14,218 nt of DNA, taken from positions 5,615 to 19,832 of the forward strand of contig CAJUQZ010000081.1 in the NCBI GenBank assembly GCA_910588755.1, in the 5' to 3' direction. The notes under the pieces are model-generated. The model ran no database searches and was not told the DNA's origin. It worked only from the letters and a program-made list of their open reading frames with translations. Positions within the stretch are counted from its first letter, which is position 1. Each line of letters opens with the position of its first letter. The stretch comes from an uncultured Lachnospiraceae bacterium (GTDB lineage: Bacteria; Bacillota; Clostridia; Lachnospirales; Lachnospiraceae). Positions 7,389-14,205 of this stretch are shown in pieces. Position numbers and translations under genes: made by a program.

Positions 7389-8963
7389 ATGGAAACTTTA
7401 TTGATCGCCGACGATGAAAAAAACATACGTGAAGGCTTGAAGTGCATCCTGGATTGGAAGGCGCTTGGCTTTGTCCTGTGCGGTGAGGCAGCAAACGGCG
7501 AGGAGGCGCTCTCGGGTATCCTGAAAAACAACCCCAGTCTCGTCCTTTTGGATATCCGCATGCCAAAGCTTACTGGTATCGATATCATACGCATCGCGCG
7601 CGAACAGGGCTACAATGGTAGATTTATCATATTGAGCGGCTACTCCGACTTCGCCTACGCGCAGGCGGCAATCCGTTATGGCGTGGAGTATTATCTGACC
7701 AAGCCCATCGACGAGGACGAGCTTTTAGACGCCATCAACGCCATACGTGAAGCCATTAAACAGGAGCGCCAGAAATCAGACAACATCGCACTCTACCGAA
7801 AAAAAGCCAAGAACGTGATTCTCTACGAGCTCATCACAGGCTCATGGAAAAAAAACAACATTCCCGAGCTCCCCAGTACAGACTTCCAAGGCATGGCACT
7901 AGACTCTGACGTCTATCAGGTCGTAATCTATGAAAATTTTGGGACGTCAGGCGAGAACAGCCGCTGCGACTTTTCCAGCCTCTTAAACATCACCAACAGC
8001 GAAAACCGCTCCTTTGAGCACATCAGGATAGACGGCAAAGACGTGATTCTCCTCAAAGGCTCCTTTGCTCTTCGGAGGTTTGAGGAATTTCTAGACCGCT
8101 GTGAAAAGACGGACGGGCAAGCGGACAGTCCCGTATGCCCGCTCTTTCTCGCATACGGCCGCCCCGTCGCAAGCCTCGACGAGATCTGTCTCTCCTATGA
8201 GGCGGCCAGAACCCTAGTCGAAAGGCGCTTCTTCTGCATACAGGGACAGCACACACTAAGCTATGAGGAGCTTCCTTCTATGACTGTACACAGCCTTGTG
8301 ATCAGTGACGAAAAGCTTCATGCGTACTGTGAAGCCCTGACAGACTATGTACAGGCCAACAACCGCAAGCAGGCCGCCGCCACGTTTTTCTCTCTCGAGC
8401 AGTACTTAAACAGCGTGGATAGCCCCATCGAATCGATCCGGCTGTTTCTCACCGACCTGCTTTTACAGTTAAAGGCCAATATCAATAAAATCTACAACAG
8501 CGCGCAGAGTTTGTTCCCCTCAAACTCCGCCATCATTGACTATATAGGCAGCTGCCACTACCTGTATGAAATCATTCTGTATATCTCGGGGCAGGTCAAG
8601 TCCGTCATGGACAGCAGTGACGGCACCTCGAGGGACTCCGTCCTCGACGATATACTGTACTACATTGACAACAATTACCAGAACAACCTAAAGCTCGAGA
8701 CCATCGCACCGCTCTTTGGATACAACAGCGCATACCTTGGCAAGCTCTTCACCAAAACTATCGGGGAGAACTTCAACTCCTATGTGGACCACCGCCGCAT
8801 CGAGCATTCCAAGCGGCTCTTAGCCCAGAAAAATATCAAGGTCTACGAGGTGTCTGAGCGGGTGGGCTACAAGAACGTGGACTATTTCCACAAGAAATTT
8901 AAGAAATACGTCGGCATCAGCCCCGCGGAATACCGCAAACAGCTAAAACTTGATGAAGGATAG
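7389..8963 (+). CDS. AraC-family two-component response regulator (YesN type)
   Basis: This 524-residue cytoplasmic transcription factor should be phosphorylated by a YesM-type sensor kinase and then activate carbohydrate-uptake genes. The N-terminal receiver domain (1 to about 125) has the acidic pair Asp8/Asp9, the phosphorylation site Asp55 (LLDIRMP), Ser83 in the switch position and Lys105 (TKP). A long middle region (about 130-415) of the sort typical for YesN proteins follows. The last 107 residues form an AraC/XylS DNA-binding domain with two helix-turn-helix units, ending in the characteristic GYKNVDYFHKKFKKYVGISPAEYR (split here: GYKNVDYFHKKF, then KKYVGISPAEYR). AGGAGG precedes the ATG by 9 nt. 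It lies between two binding-protein genes and converges on the transporter operon, making these its likely targets. No histidine kinase gene adjoins it, which is unusual because yesM and yesN are normally paired. Confidence 0.95.
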   Translation: METLLIADDEKNIREGLKCILDWKALGFVLCGEAANGEEALSGILKNNPSLVLLDIRMPKLTGIDIIRIAREQGYNGRFIILSGYSDFAYAQAAIRYGVEYYLTKPIDEDELLDAINAIREAIKQERQKSDNIALYRKKAKNVILYELITGSWKKNNIPELPSTDFQGMALDSDVYQVVIYENFGTSGENSRCDFSSLLNITNSENRSFEHIRIDGKDVILLKGSFALRRFEEFLDRCEKTDGQADSPVCPLFLAYGRPVASLDEICLSYEAARTLVERRFFCIQGQHTLSYEELPSMTVHSLVISDEKLHAYCEALTDYVQANNRKQAAATFFSLEQYLNSVDSPIESIRLFLTDLLLQLKANINKIYNSAQSLFPSNSAIIDYIGSCHYLYEIILYISGQVKSVMDSSDGTSRDSVLDDILYYIDNNYQNNLKLETIAPLFGYNSAYLGKLFTKTIGENFNSYVDHRRIEHSKRLLAQKNIKVYEVSERVGYKNVDYFHKKFKKYVGISPAEYRKQLKLDEG

Positions 8964-8972
8964 CCACAAAAA

Positions 8973-9007
8973 AACCAGGGGCTAACGCACCGCCCCCGGT
9001 TCTTTTT
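8973..9007. terminator. Bidirectional intrinsic terminator shared by convergent genes
   Basis: AACC-A-GGGGC (8973-8982) pairs with GCCCC-C-GGTT (8992-9001) around a 9-nt loop, giving a nine-pair stem with one A-C mismatch. On the plus strand TCTTTTT ends it (to 9007), terminating the response regulator; on the minus strand the run of A at 8968-8974 reads as a U-tract, terminating the transporter operon. The stem overlaps the stop codon and last codons of the YesL-like gene, so the terminator is partly coding. Confidence 0.85.
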
Positions 9008-9608
9008 CAATTTCCTGAAAAATCCGCTTGGAAAAAGCTGCGACTGTGAAGATTGCAAACGAAATGCCAAACACCATGCCAAAACAGAACAAAACTGTAT
9101 TAAAATGGAATAAGACAAATTCCGCAATCAGCATTCCCACAATCATCAGCGTCCTGCCAAAATATCTTCTGGAGATCTCCATAGAATTTTGTATCGTCTC
9201 GACGATGCCGTTCTCGTATCTGGCAAGAAGGGGAAACGCGTACAGCATGGCCGTCACGTACACAAACGCGGAGACAATCCCAATCACGATCAGTATGATG
9301 GAGCCTTCCTCGGAAACCCTGTTAATCTCATAGTCGAGATAGATCGCATAGGTCGCCACGAGAAAGATCAGGCCCATAATTGTGCCCTGCCTGAAATTTG
9401 CCTTAAATGCGCTGACAAAGCTTCTTGCCACATACCCCTCCTCGTCATCGACCATCTTCATGGCAACGCTGTAGGCCGCGACTGTCGAAGCGCCGATCGT
9501 TATGACCGGAAGCGAGAACAACAGCCACATGAAATTCAGCTTGACCAGATCCCAGAACCTGCACAGAAAACGATAGAATCCCCCATCAACACTGAAAAAA
9601 CCGCTCAT
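8982..9608 (-). CDS. YesL/DUF624 family membrane protein
   Basis: This 208-residue protein belongs to the DUF624 family typified by Bacillus YesL, small multi-span membrane proteins of unknown biochemical role that are habitually encoded with LplABC-type carbohydrate transporters. The diagnostic N-terminal part is present: FYRFLCRFWDLVKLNFMWLL (residues 11-30), followed by SLPVITIGAST (32-42). Hydrophobic segments lie at about 24-48, 76-91, 103-128 and 152-192, the last long enough for two spans. GGGAG lies 9 nt before the ATG. It is the last gene of the transporter operon, 69 bp after the binding-protein gene from which it is separated by a strong hairpin. Its final residues PGAVR are encoded within the shared terminator. 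Involvement in transporter function is inferred from context only. Confidence 0.9.
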   Translation of the reverse strand: MSGFFSVDGGFYRFLCRFWDLVKLNFMWLLFSLPVITIGASTVAAYSVAMKMVDDEEGYVARSFVSAFKANFRQGTIMGLIFLVATYAIYLDYEINRVSEEGSIILIVIGIVSAFVYVTAMLYAFPLLARYENGIVETIQNSMEISRRYFGRTLMIVGMLIAEFVLFHFNTVLFCFGMVFGISFAIFTVAAFSKRIFQEIEKEPGAVR

Positions 9609-9632
9609 CTCAATAACTCCCTTTTACATCAT

Positions 9633-9660
9633 GGGCGGCCCTGGCTTTTCAGGGCCGCCT
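9633..9660 (-). other. Strong intercistronic stem-loop after the binding-protein gene
   Basis: GGCGGCCCTG (9634-9643) and CAGGGCCGCC (9650-9659) form a perfect 10-bp GC-rich stem with a 6-nt loop, extended by one G-U pair. It lies between the binding-protein stop codon and the YesL-like start. There is no U-tract on either strand, so it is unlikely to be an efficient intrinsic terminator. A role as a 3' barrier that protects the abundant binding-protein message from exonucleases fits its position. Confidence 0.7.
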
Positions 9661-9677
9661 AGTTATAATACGATACT

Positions 9678-11513
9678 TTATTCGTACTCTGCTGCCTTTC
9701 TCAAAGCCGCCTCGTTCTCGCACCACTCGATGCACTCCTGATAGCCATAGCTGTCAGCGTCCGCGCGCATCTTTGCCACGATGGATTCAAACTCGGAATC
9801 ATCCTTTGCATAGATTGCCTGCCATGAACCATTCTGGATACAGGTCTTTACCTGCTCCCATGTTGTCGCAAGCTCATCGGACTTTGCGCTCTCCGCATAG
9901 TTGTGCGGAAGAGAGATCGAATAATCAAACTGATTCATGTAATCTGTATAGGACTCTACACCCATGTCTGTTCTCCATTCCTGCTCCGCCGAGTCTACTT
10001 CAAGCGCCAGATACTTATCCCAATACTTGAAGTTAAATGTCTGACCGTCAACACCGTCAGGAATTGTCGTGTTGAGAGACCATGTCGTATTGTTCATCTG
10101 CGGACATCCGTCATCCCAAAGTCCCGAGTACGGAGCCGGCATAACCTTATCTTCTCTTGCTGCCAATACCTTGCAGTCCAGACCAAAATCAGTCAGCTCA
10201 GCTTTGCCGTTGTCAAGCCACTCCCAGCATACACCCTGAGGACCATACTCATAGTCAAGTCGCCCTTCCGGTGTGCAGAGGTAGTTGATGATCGCCATAC
10301 AGAGCTCCGGATACTGTGACTTCGCACCAATCGACCAGACACGATTGCTTCCACTCTGTCCCAGACCATAAACCAGCGTGTCCTGGTTCTTTGCCGCTAT
10401 AGGAAGCAACTTCTTGCCTTCTGCCATATGCTCGTTTGTGTTGTATTGCGTAGCGCCCATCCAGTTAAAGATACAGAAGAATGCGCCGCCATCCTGGTAG
10501 TCTTCCATACACCCATCATAGCCTTGTGTCATAGAGTCAGGATCGAGCAATCCCTGCTGATACAGCGTATTGTAGAATTTCAGGCATCTCTCATAATGTC
10601 CGCCCTCCTGTAAGCAGTCCTCAAATTCGCCTGTATCCGCATCGTAGAATCCAAAGTGGAACTCGTCTAACCCGAAGAAATTGGTCGCGGTTGCTTTCAC
10701 AAACATTACCATATTGCCGTCCCAGTCTTTAAAGAGAGAAGCGCCATAAGTTTCTTTTCCGGAGTCAGAGGTAGGGCAGACTTCCTTCATCTGCTTTAAG
10801 ACATCAACATAATCCTCCAGTTCGTTGATCTCAGGACTACCGATCTGCTTGTAAAGATCGTAACGGATGTCCGGGTGATAGTCAAACTCGCCGTACTGTC
10901 CCGCACCAGAAGACACATCATGCCCAAAACCATATACTGTGCCGCCCGAAATAGACGCATTCTTATCAAGCGCATCCGCCATATGGGACTTTATATATGG
11001 GCCATAGTCGGAAAGAATGTCGTCCTCGTTCCAGTCAAAAAGCATACCATTCTCATACGCACGTGTATACTCATCGCCATCAGAACCAAAGAGCACGATA
11101 TCACCAAGGTTTCCAGACTCCATACGTGTGTCGAACACACCGTCGCCATTGCTGATGATATTCAGTTTGACATTGAACTTCTCCTTCATGATGTCAGCAA
11201 ACCAGCCAATCTGCTCACCCTCGTAGTTTGAGAGCTGTGAGTAGACAGTCAGGGTAACTGTCTCATCAGGAATAATGTCTGACAAATCAGCCTCCTCGAC
11301 AGCATCGCCTGCCGGCGCAGTGTCTGTTGCAGCCCCTACGTTGTCAGTTCCGGCAGAACTGTCAGTCCCGGCAGACGCCGTGTTGTTGTCTGCACCTGCT
11401 GCGTCATCTGTCGCATTGTTCTGTGAAGTAGTCGTTGTCCCGCCGCTGCACGCTGCAAGCGAGCAAGTCATCGCAGAAATCAGTACGAGTGACAATACTT
11501 TTTTGAATTTCAT
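9678..11513 (-). CDS. Extracellular solute-binding lipoprotein of the LplABC-type transporter
   Basis: This 611-residue lipoprotein is the substrate receptor of the importer encoded just upstream. The signal peptide ends in the lipobox LAAC with Cys22, followed by a Thr/Ser/Asn/Ala/Asp-rich tether (about 23-75) that holds the binding domain away from the membrane. The binding fold shows GWF (103-105), GNLGDI (134-139), RYDLYK (217-222) and LFKDWDGNM (260-268), shared with the paralogue at 5442-7181. The reading frame stays open up to 11570, but AAGGAGGA lies 8 nt before the ATG at 11513 and only that start gives a proper signal peptide. The length matches the large LplA/YtcQ group, which suggests an oligosaccharide ligand; the exact sugar cannot be read from sequence. 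It is the third gene of the operon, flanked by stem-loops on both sides, which may raise its level over the permeases. Confidence 0.94.
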   Translation of the reverse strand: MKFKKVLSLVLISAMTCSLAACSGGTTTTSQNNATDDAAGADNNTASAGTDSSAGTDNVGAATDTAPAGDAVEEADLSDIIPDETVTLTVYSQLSNYEGEQIGWFADIMKEKFNVKLNIISNGDGVFDTRMESGNLGDIVLFGSDGDEYTRAYENGMLFDWNEDDILSDYGPYIKSHMADALDKNASISGGTVYGFGHDVSSGAGQYGEFDYHPDIRYDLYKQIGSPEINELEDYVDVLKQMKEVCPTSDSGKETYGASLFKDWDGNMVMFVKATATNFFGLDEFHFGFYDADTGEFEDCLQEGGHYERCLKFYNTLYQQGLLDPDSMTQGYDGCMEDYQDGGAFFCIFNWMGATQYNTNEHMAEGKKLLPIAAKNQDTLVYGLGQSGSNRVWSIGAKSQYPELCMAIINYLCTPEGRLDYEYGPQGVCWEWLDNGKAELTDFGLDCKVLAAREDKVMPAPYSGLWDDGCPQMNNTTWSLNTTIPDGVDGQTFNFKYWDKYLALEVDSAEQEWRTDMGVESYTDYMNQFDYSISLPHNYAESAKSDELATTWEQVKTCIQNGSWQAIYAKDDSEFESIVAKMRADADSYGYQECIEWCENEAALRKAAEYE

Positions 11514-11548
11514 AATAAATCCTCCTTTTCTTATTGCTACTATGTAAA

Positions 11549-11567
11549 ATGCCGGAATACCCGGCAT
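11549..11567 (-). other. Stem-loop between permease and binding-protein genes
   Basis: ATGCCGG (11549-11555) and CCGGCAT (11561-11567) form a perfect 7-bp stem with a 5-nt loop in the 86-bp gap. Read on the transcribed strand the stem is followed only by TTTTAC, so it could be a weak attenuator or a processing and stabilising element at the 5' side of the binding-protein message, 35 nt upstream of its start codon. Confidence 0.6.
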
Positions 11568-11599
11568 CAAACACCAGATACTTTGTTTAAAAGTGTTCC

Positions 11600-12568
11600 T
11601 TAGCCCTTGACAGCGCCAAGCATGATACCTTTCTCGAAATACCGCTGCATGAACGGATATACCATCAGAATCGGCAGCACTGTAACCATAGAAATCGTGT
11701 ACTTGATCGTCTTGGCGTTCAGCACATTGGTGGCTGCAGCGCCTGAGATCGTACCAGAACCCGAACTCATAACACTCTTTAAGTTCGAAGCCGCATTCAG
11801 GTATGTGTACAGTTTGTGCTGTAACAGATGTAACTGCGGTGCATCAGGCATCAGGATCAGAGAATCCGTAAAGGAGTTCCAGTTCCCAACCGCGCCAAAA
11901 ATGGCTATGGTGGCAAGGATCGGCTTGCTCAGCGGCCATATAATCTTTCGGAAGACGGTCATGTATGTAGCGCCGTCCATCTTTGCACTCTCCTCAAGCT
12001 CTGCCGGAATGGACTCGATATAGGTCTTTACCAGAATAATATTGTAAGGGGCCACGATGCCGGGAATAATATAAGCCCAGAAACTATTGGTCAGTCCCAG
12101 CATGGACATATTCAGATACCAGGGAATCAAGCCTGCGTTAAAGTACATGGTGACAACAAGGCACCTGTACCAGATCTTCCTACACCACATCTCCTGCTTC
12201 GTCACCAGATATCCCACAAAGGCAGATGCCAGAACCATCAGCACCGTGCCCAGAACTGTTCTTCCCACTGTGACCATCAGCGCCGTGCCGACATCATTAA
12301 CATTAAACATGGAGATATAGTTCTGTATATGAATCCCTCTTGGCAAAAAATTGATGGCGCCCTTCCTCACCAAGTCATTATCACTAATGGTATTAATAAA
12401 AATATAGTAAAACGGAAAGATGCAAAGCACCGTAAAAATCAGAAAGAATGCATGGTTTAAAATTTCAAATACCCAGTCGCCGGCGCTCATGCGATACTGC
12501 TGCTGGTGTGTCTGTTCATATTTTTTTTCAGCTTTTCTGTCAAGTTTTTCCTGTTTCGTCATTGCCAT
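11600..12568 (-). CDS. Carbohydrate ABC transporter permease (LplC/YtcP type)
   Basis: This 322-residue inner-membrane permease forms one half of the translocation channel. It has six predicted membrane spans and the coupling EAA loop for the ATPase at about 189-210, with AELEESAKMDGA (189-200) and a downstream WPLSKPI. Length and arrangement, including the FPFYYIFINTIS segment near residue 50 and NAGLIPWYL near 145, are typical of the LplC/YtcP group (about 290-320). The N-terminus has a Lys/Gln-rich cytoplasmic extension of about 28 residues. GGGGAGGTG precedes the ATG at 12568, and the gene starts 17 bp after the other permease, so the two are translationally close. It needs an ATPase that is absent here; a shared MsmX-like protein is likely from what is known of Bacillus relatives. 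Confidence 0.95.
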   Translation of the reverse strand: MAMTKQEKLDRKAEKKYEQTHQQQYRMSAGDWVFEILNHAFFLIFTVLCIFPFYYIFINTISDNDLVRKGAINFLPRGIHIQNYISMFNVNDVGTALMVTVGRTVLGTVLMVLASAFVGYLVTKQEMWCRKIWYRCLVVTMYFNAGLIPWYLNMSMLGLTNSFWAYIIPGIVAPYNIILVKTYIESIPAELEESAKMDGATYMTVFRKIIWPLSKPILATIAIFGAVGNWNSFTDSLILMPDAPQLHLLQHKLYTYLNAASNLKSVMSSGSGTISGAAATNVLNAKTIKYTISMVTVLPILMVYPFMQRYFEKGIMLGAVKG

Positions 12569-12585
12569 TTCTCATACACCTCCCC

Positions 12586-14022
12586 TTACATAATACTCTC
12601 GCCGCGCACTGTCTTCGAAATCTTGTTCGCCCCAAAGAGGAGAATGACGCTGACGACTGACTTAAACATACCAACTACTGTTGCCAGGGGTACTCTGCCA
12701 CCGTTGATACCAAGTTTGTATACATAGAGATCCAGCACTGTTATCGTATTTGTATTGTAAGGTGTCTCAAACACGAGATACTGGTCCATACCATTGCTAA
12801 GAATACCAGCAATGGACATAATCAATAGTACCATAAAGGTCGGAACAAGGCTTGGAACCGTAATATTCCATATCTTCTGGAAACGCCCCGCACCGTCGAT
12901 GGAAGCCGCCTCGTAGAGCTGCTGATCAATACCGGATATCGCTGCTATGTAAATAATGGCATTCCAGCCCAAGCCCTTCCACATGCCCCACGCAAGCATC
13001 TTGATCCACATATGAGAATTGTCCATCAGGAAATTTGTACCAGTCTCCATCACTCCGGCATTTACCAATAGCGAACTCACAAAACCGTCTGTAGAGAAAA
13101 TCGCAAACGCAACGGCGTACACAAGCACCCAGCTGATAAAGTTTGGAATCGTCGTAAATGTCTGGACAAACCTTCTGAATTTCAGGTTTTTAATCTCACA
13201 TAGAAGGATCGCAAACGCCATAGAGCACCAGCTTGTCGCAAGTCCAAGGCCGCTCATCGCCAGGGTATTTCTCAACACACGCACCAGGTCCGAACGCGTC
13301 GCCTCATTCTGGAACAGGAATGCAAACCACTTAAAGCCTACAAAACTGTCCATTGAAAGCGTATCCCCCGACTTGTAATCAAAAAACGCATACCGCCAGC
13401 CAAGCAGCGGCAGATAAGAGAACACAATGCAAAGTGCCAAAAACGGCAATAGCAACAAAAACAGCTGGTACTTTGTCTCAATATAGCATTTTTCATTCTT
13501 CTCAGCCTTTGGCAGGCAGAAAAAAATCACAATGGATAACACAATTATCGCAACGCATAGAACAATATAAAACATAAGATTTTTCGGGTCCAACGGAACA
13601 ATTCTGTCTGGCTTGGGCGTACCCTTAATGTCCGTTGCCGCCCAATTGATCATCATACAGCCCGCAAAAGCCAAAGCAGCACCGATGATCGAGGGGATCA
13701 TACCGATCTTTTTTAATTTGTTCGTCCCCAAAGACATACAACCACCCGCACCCGCTGCCACAAATCCAATAATGATACACAGGCAGCCGCCAAATACCAT
13801 CTGCAGCGTCAGCGTACCTACCCATCCACGGCTGAAGGCCCTGGTAAAATTCTGTGTCAGCGCACTGTACGAAGTGCCGCAGGTGAATACGGAAGATGTC
13901 TGGGGAATCAGCTCGCTGATTCTCGCAGGATTCAGTGCAGGGATAAACAACAGCACAAAAGCCAGGATATAAGATATCCTGAGCACGATGTACAGCTTAT
14001 CTGCAATCTTTTCCTTACTCAT
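12586..14022 (-). CDS. Carbohydrate ABC transporter permease (LplB/YtcP-partner type) with extended N-terminus
   Basis: This 478-residue permease pairs with the one at 11600-12568. The core (about residue 184 onward) begins like other LplB proteins with KYQLFLLLLPFLALCIVFSY, continues with LPLLGWRYAFFDY, and has the EAA coupling loop EAASIDGAGRF (371-381) before WNITVP. Family members are usually about 300 residues; here about 180 extra residues precede the core, with four hydrophobic segments near 11-30, 70-94, 107-127 and 149-170. The frame stays open to 14082, but GGAAGGAAG lies 8-10 nt before the ATG at 14022, and upstream codons encode no plausible start. It is the first gene of the operon. 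The extension's role is unknown; the signal-like start and the Cys-containing loop near residue 48 lie probably outside or near the membrane surface. Confidence 0.93.
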   Translation of the reverse strand: MSKEKIADKLYIVLRISYILAFVLLFIPALNPARISELIPQTSSVFTCGTSYSALTQNFTRAFSRGWVGTLTLQMVFGGCLCIIIGFVAAGAGGCMSLGTNKLKKIGMIPSIIGAALAFAGCMMINWAATDIKGTPKPDRIVPLDPKNLMFYIVLCVAIIVLSIVIFFCLPKAEKNEKCYIETKYQLFLLLLPFLALCIVFSYLPLLGWRYAFFDYKSGDTLSMDSFVGFKWFAFLFQNEATRSDLVRVLRNTLAMSGLGLATSWCSMAFAILLCEIKNLKFRRFVQTFTTIPNFISWVLVYAVAFAIFSTDGFVSSLLVNAGVMETGTNFLMDNSHMWIKMLAWGMWKGLGWNAIIYIAAISGIDQQLYEAASIDGAGRFQKIWNITVPSLVPTFMVLLIMSIAGILSNGMDQYLVFETPYNTNTITVLDLYVYKLGINGGRVPLATVVGMFKSVVSVILLFGANKISKTVRGESIM

Positions 14023-14053
14023 ATCTCTACTTCCTTCCTTAAATAGATTGACC

Positions 14054-14101
14054 CCGCAGGCGCATAGCAGCAATGCCGGCAACAGCCCTTACAGCCTGCG
14101 G
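14054..14101 (-). other. GC-rich structured 5' leader of the transporter operon
   Basis: CCGCAGGC (14054-14061) and GCCTGCGG (14094-14101) are perfect 8-bp inverted arms enclosing 32 nt that contain smaller pairings, GCAT (14062-14065) with ATGC (14073-14076) and the palindrome TGCCGGCA (14074-14081). The block lies in the predicted leader, 32 nt before the start codon, and its GC content contrasts with the AT-rich flanks. No U-tract follows the stem. I do not recognise a known riboswitch class; a stability or regulatory structure is possible. Confidence 0.55.
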
Positions 14102-14104
14102 TCT

Positions 14105-14120
14105 TCACATTTATTTGTGA
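14105..14120. promoter_or_regulatory. Inverted repeat at the predicted transcription start of the transporter operon
   Basis: TCACA (14105-14109) and TGTGA (14116-14120) are inverted arms with a 6-bp spacer, just downstream of the -10 element at 14128-14133. This position suits an operator that blocks initiation. The arms are in the opposite order to a CRP site, so CRP binding is not implied. Confidence 0.35.
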
Positions 14121-14127
14121 TATTTTT

Positions 14128-14133
14128 ATTATA
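14128..14133 (-). promoter_or_regulatory. -10 element of the transporter operon promoter
   Basis: The minus strand reads a perfect TATAAT at 14133-14128, predicting a start near 14121 and a leader of about 98 nt. The region where a -35 box should lie (about 14151-14156) is AT-rich and does not resemble TTGACA. A perfect -10 with a poor -35 fits a promoter that needs an activator, such as the AraC-type regulator encoded at 7389-8963; this link is inference. Confidence 0.6.
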
Positions 14134-14144
14134 ATGGTTAAATA

Positions 14145-14205
14145 TGAATAAAAATACGGAAAAAATTAACCTGAATTATTCACGGAATAACAGCATTAAC
14201 TGCTG
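14145..14205. promoter_or_regulatory. Upstream repeats, candidate activator-binding region of the transporter operon
   Basis: Upstream of the -10 lie several repeats. On the minus strand TTCCGT occurs at 14187-14182 and again at 14161-14156, each followed by ATTCA and then TTAA within about 20 nt, an approximate direct repeat spaced 26 bp. In addition TTATTC (14176-14181) with GAATAA (14185-14190), and CAGCA (14191-14195) with TGCTG (14201-14205), are short perfect inverted repeats. AraC-type activators commonly bind direct repeats upstream of -35, so this is the natural place to look; no footprint is claimed. Confidence 0.35.

Noticed and set aside
9664..9669. TATAAT on the plus strand, possible antisense promoter into the binding-protein gene
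   Set aside because: No -35 element lies 16-18 bp upstream; the matching position falls in the GC-rich hairpin.
11514..11570. Upstream extension of the binding protein to 11570
   Set aside because: It would put 19 residues before the signal peptide and bypass the AAGGAGGA that fits the ATG at 11513.
14023..14082. Upstream extension of the first permease to 14082
   Set aside because: The added 20 codons fall in the structured leader, lack a fitting ribosome binding site and would put a lipobox-like LCAC in front of a cytoplasmic Lys-rich start, whereas the ATG at 14022 has a good site.
14105..14120. CRP-like site
   Set aside because: The arms are TCACA-N6-TGTGA, the reverse order of a CRP site, and CRP control would be unexpected in this lineage. 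Kept only as a generic inverted repeat.
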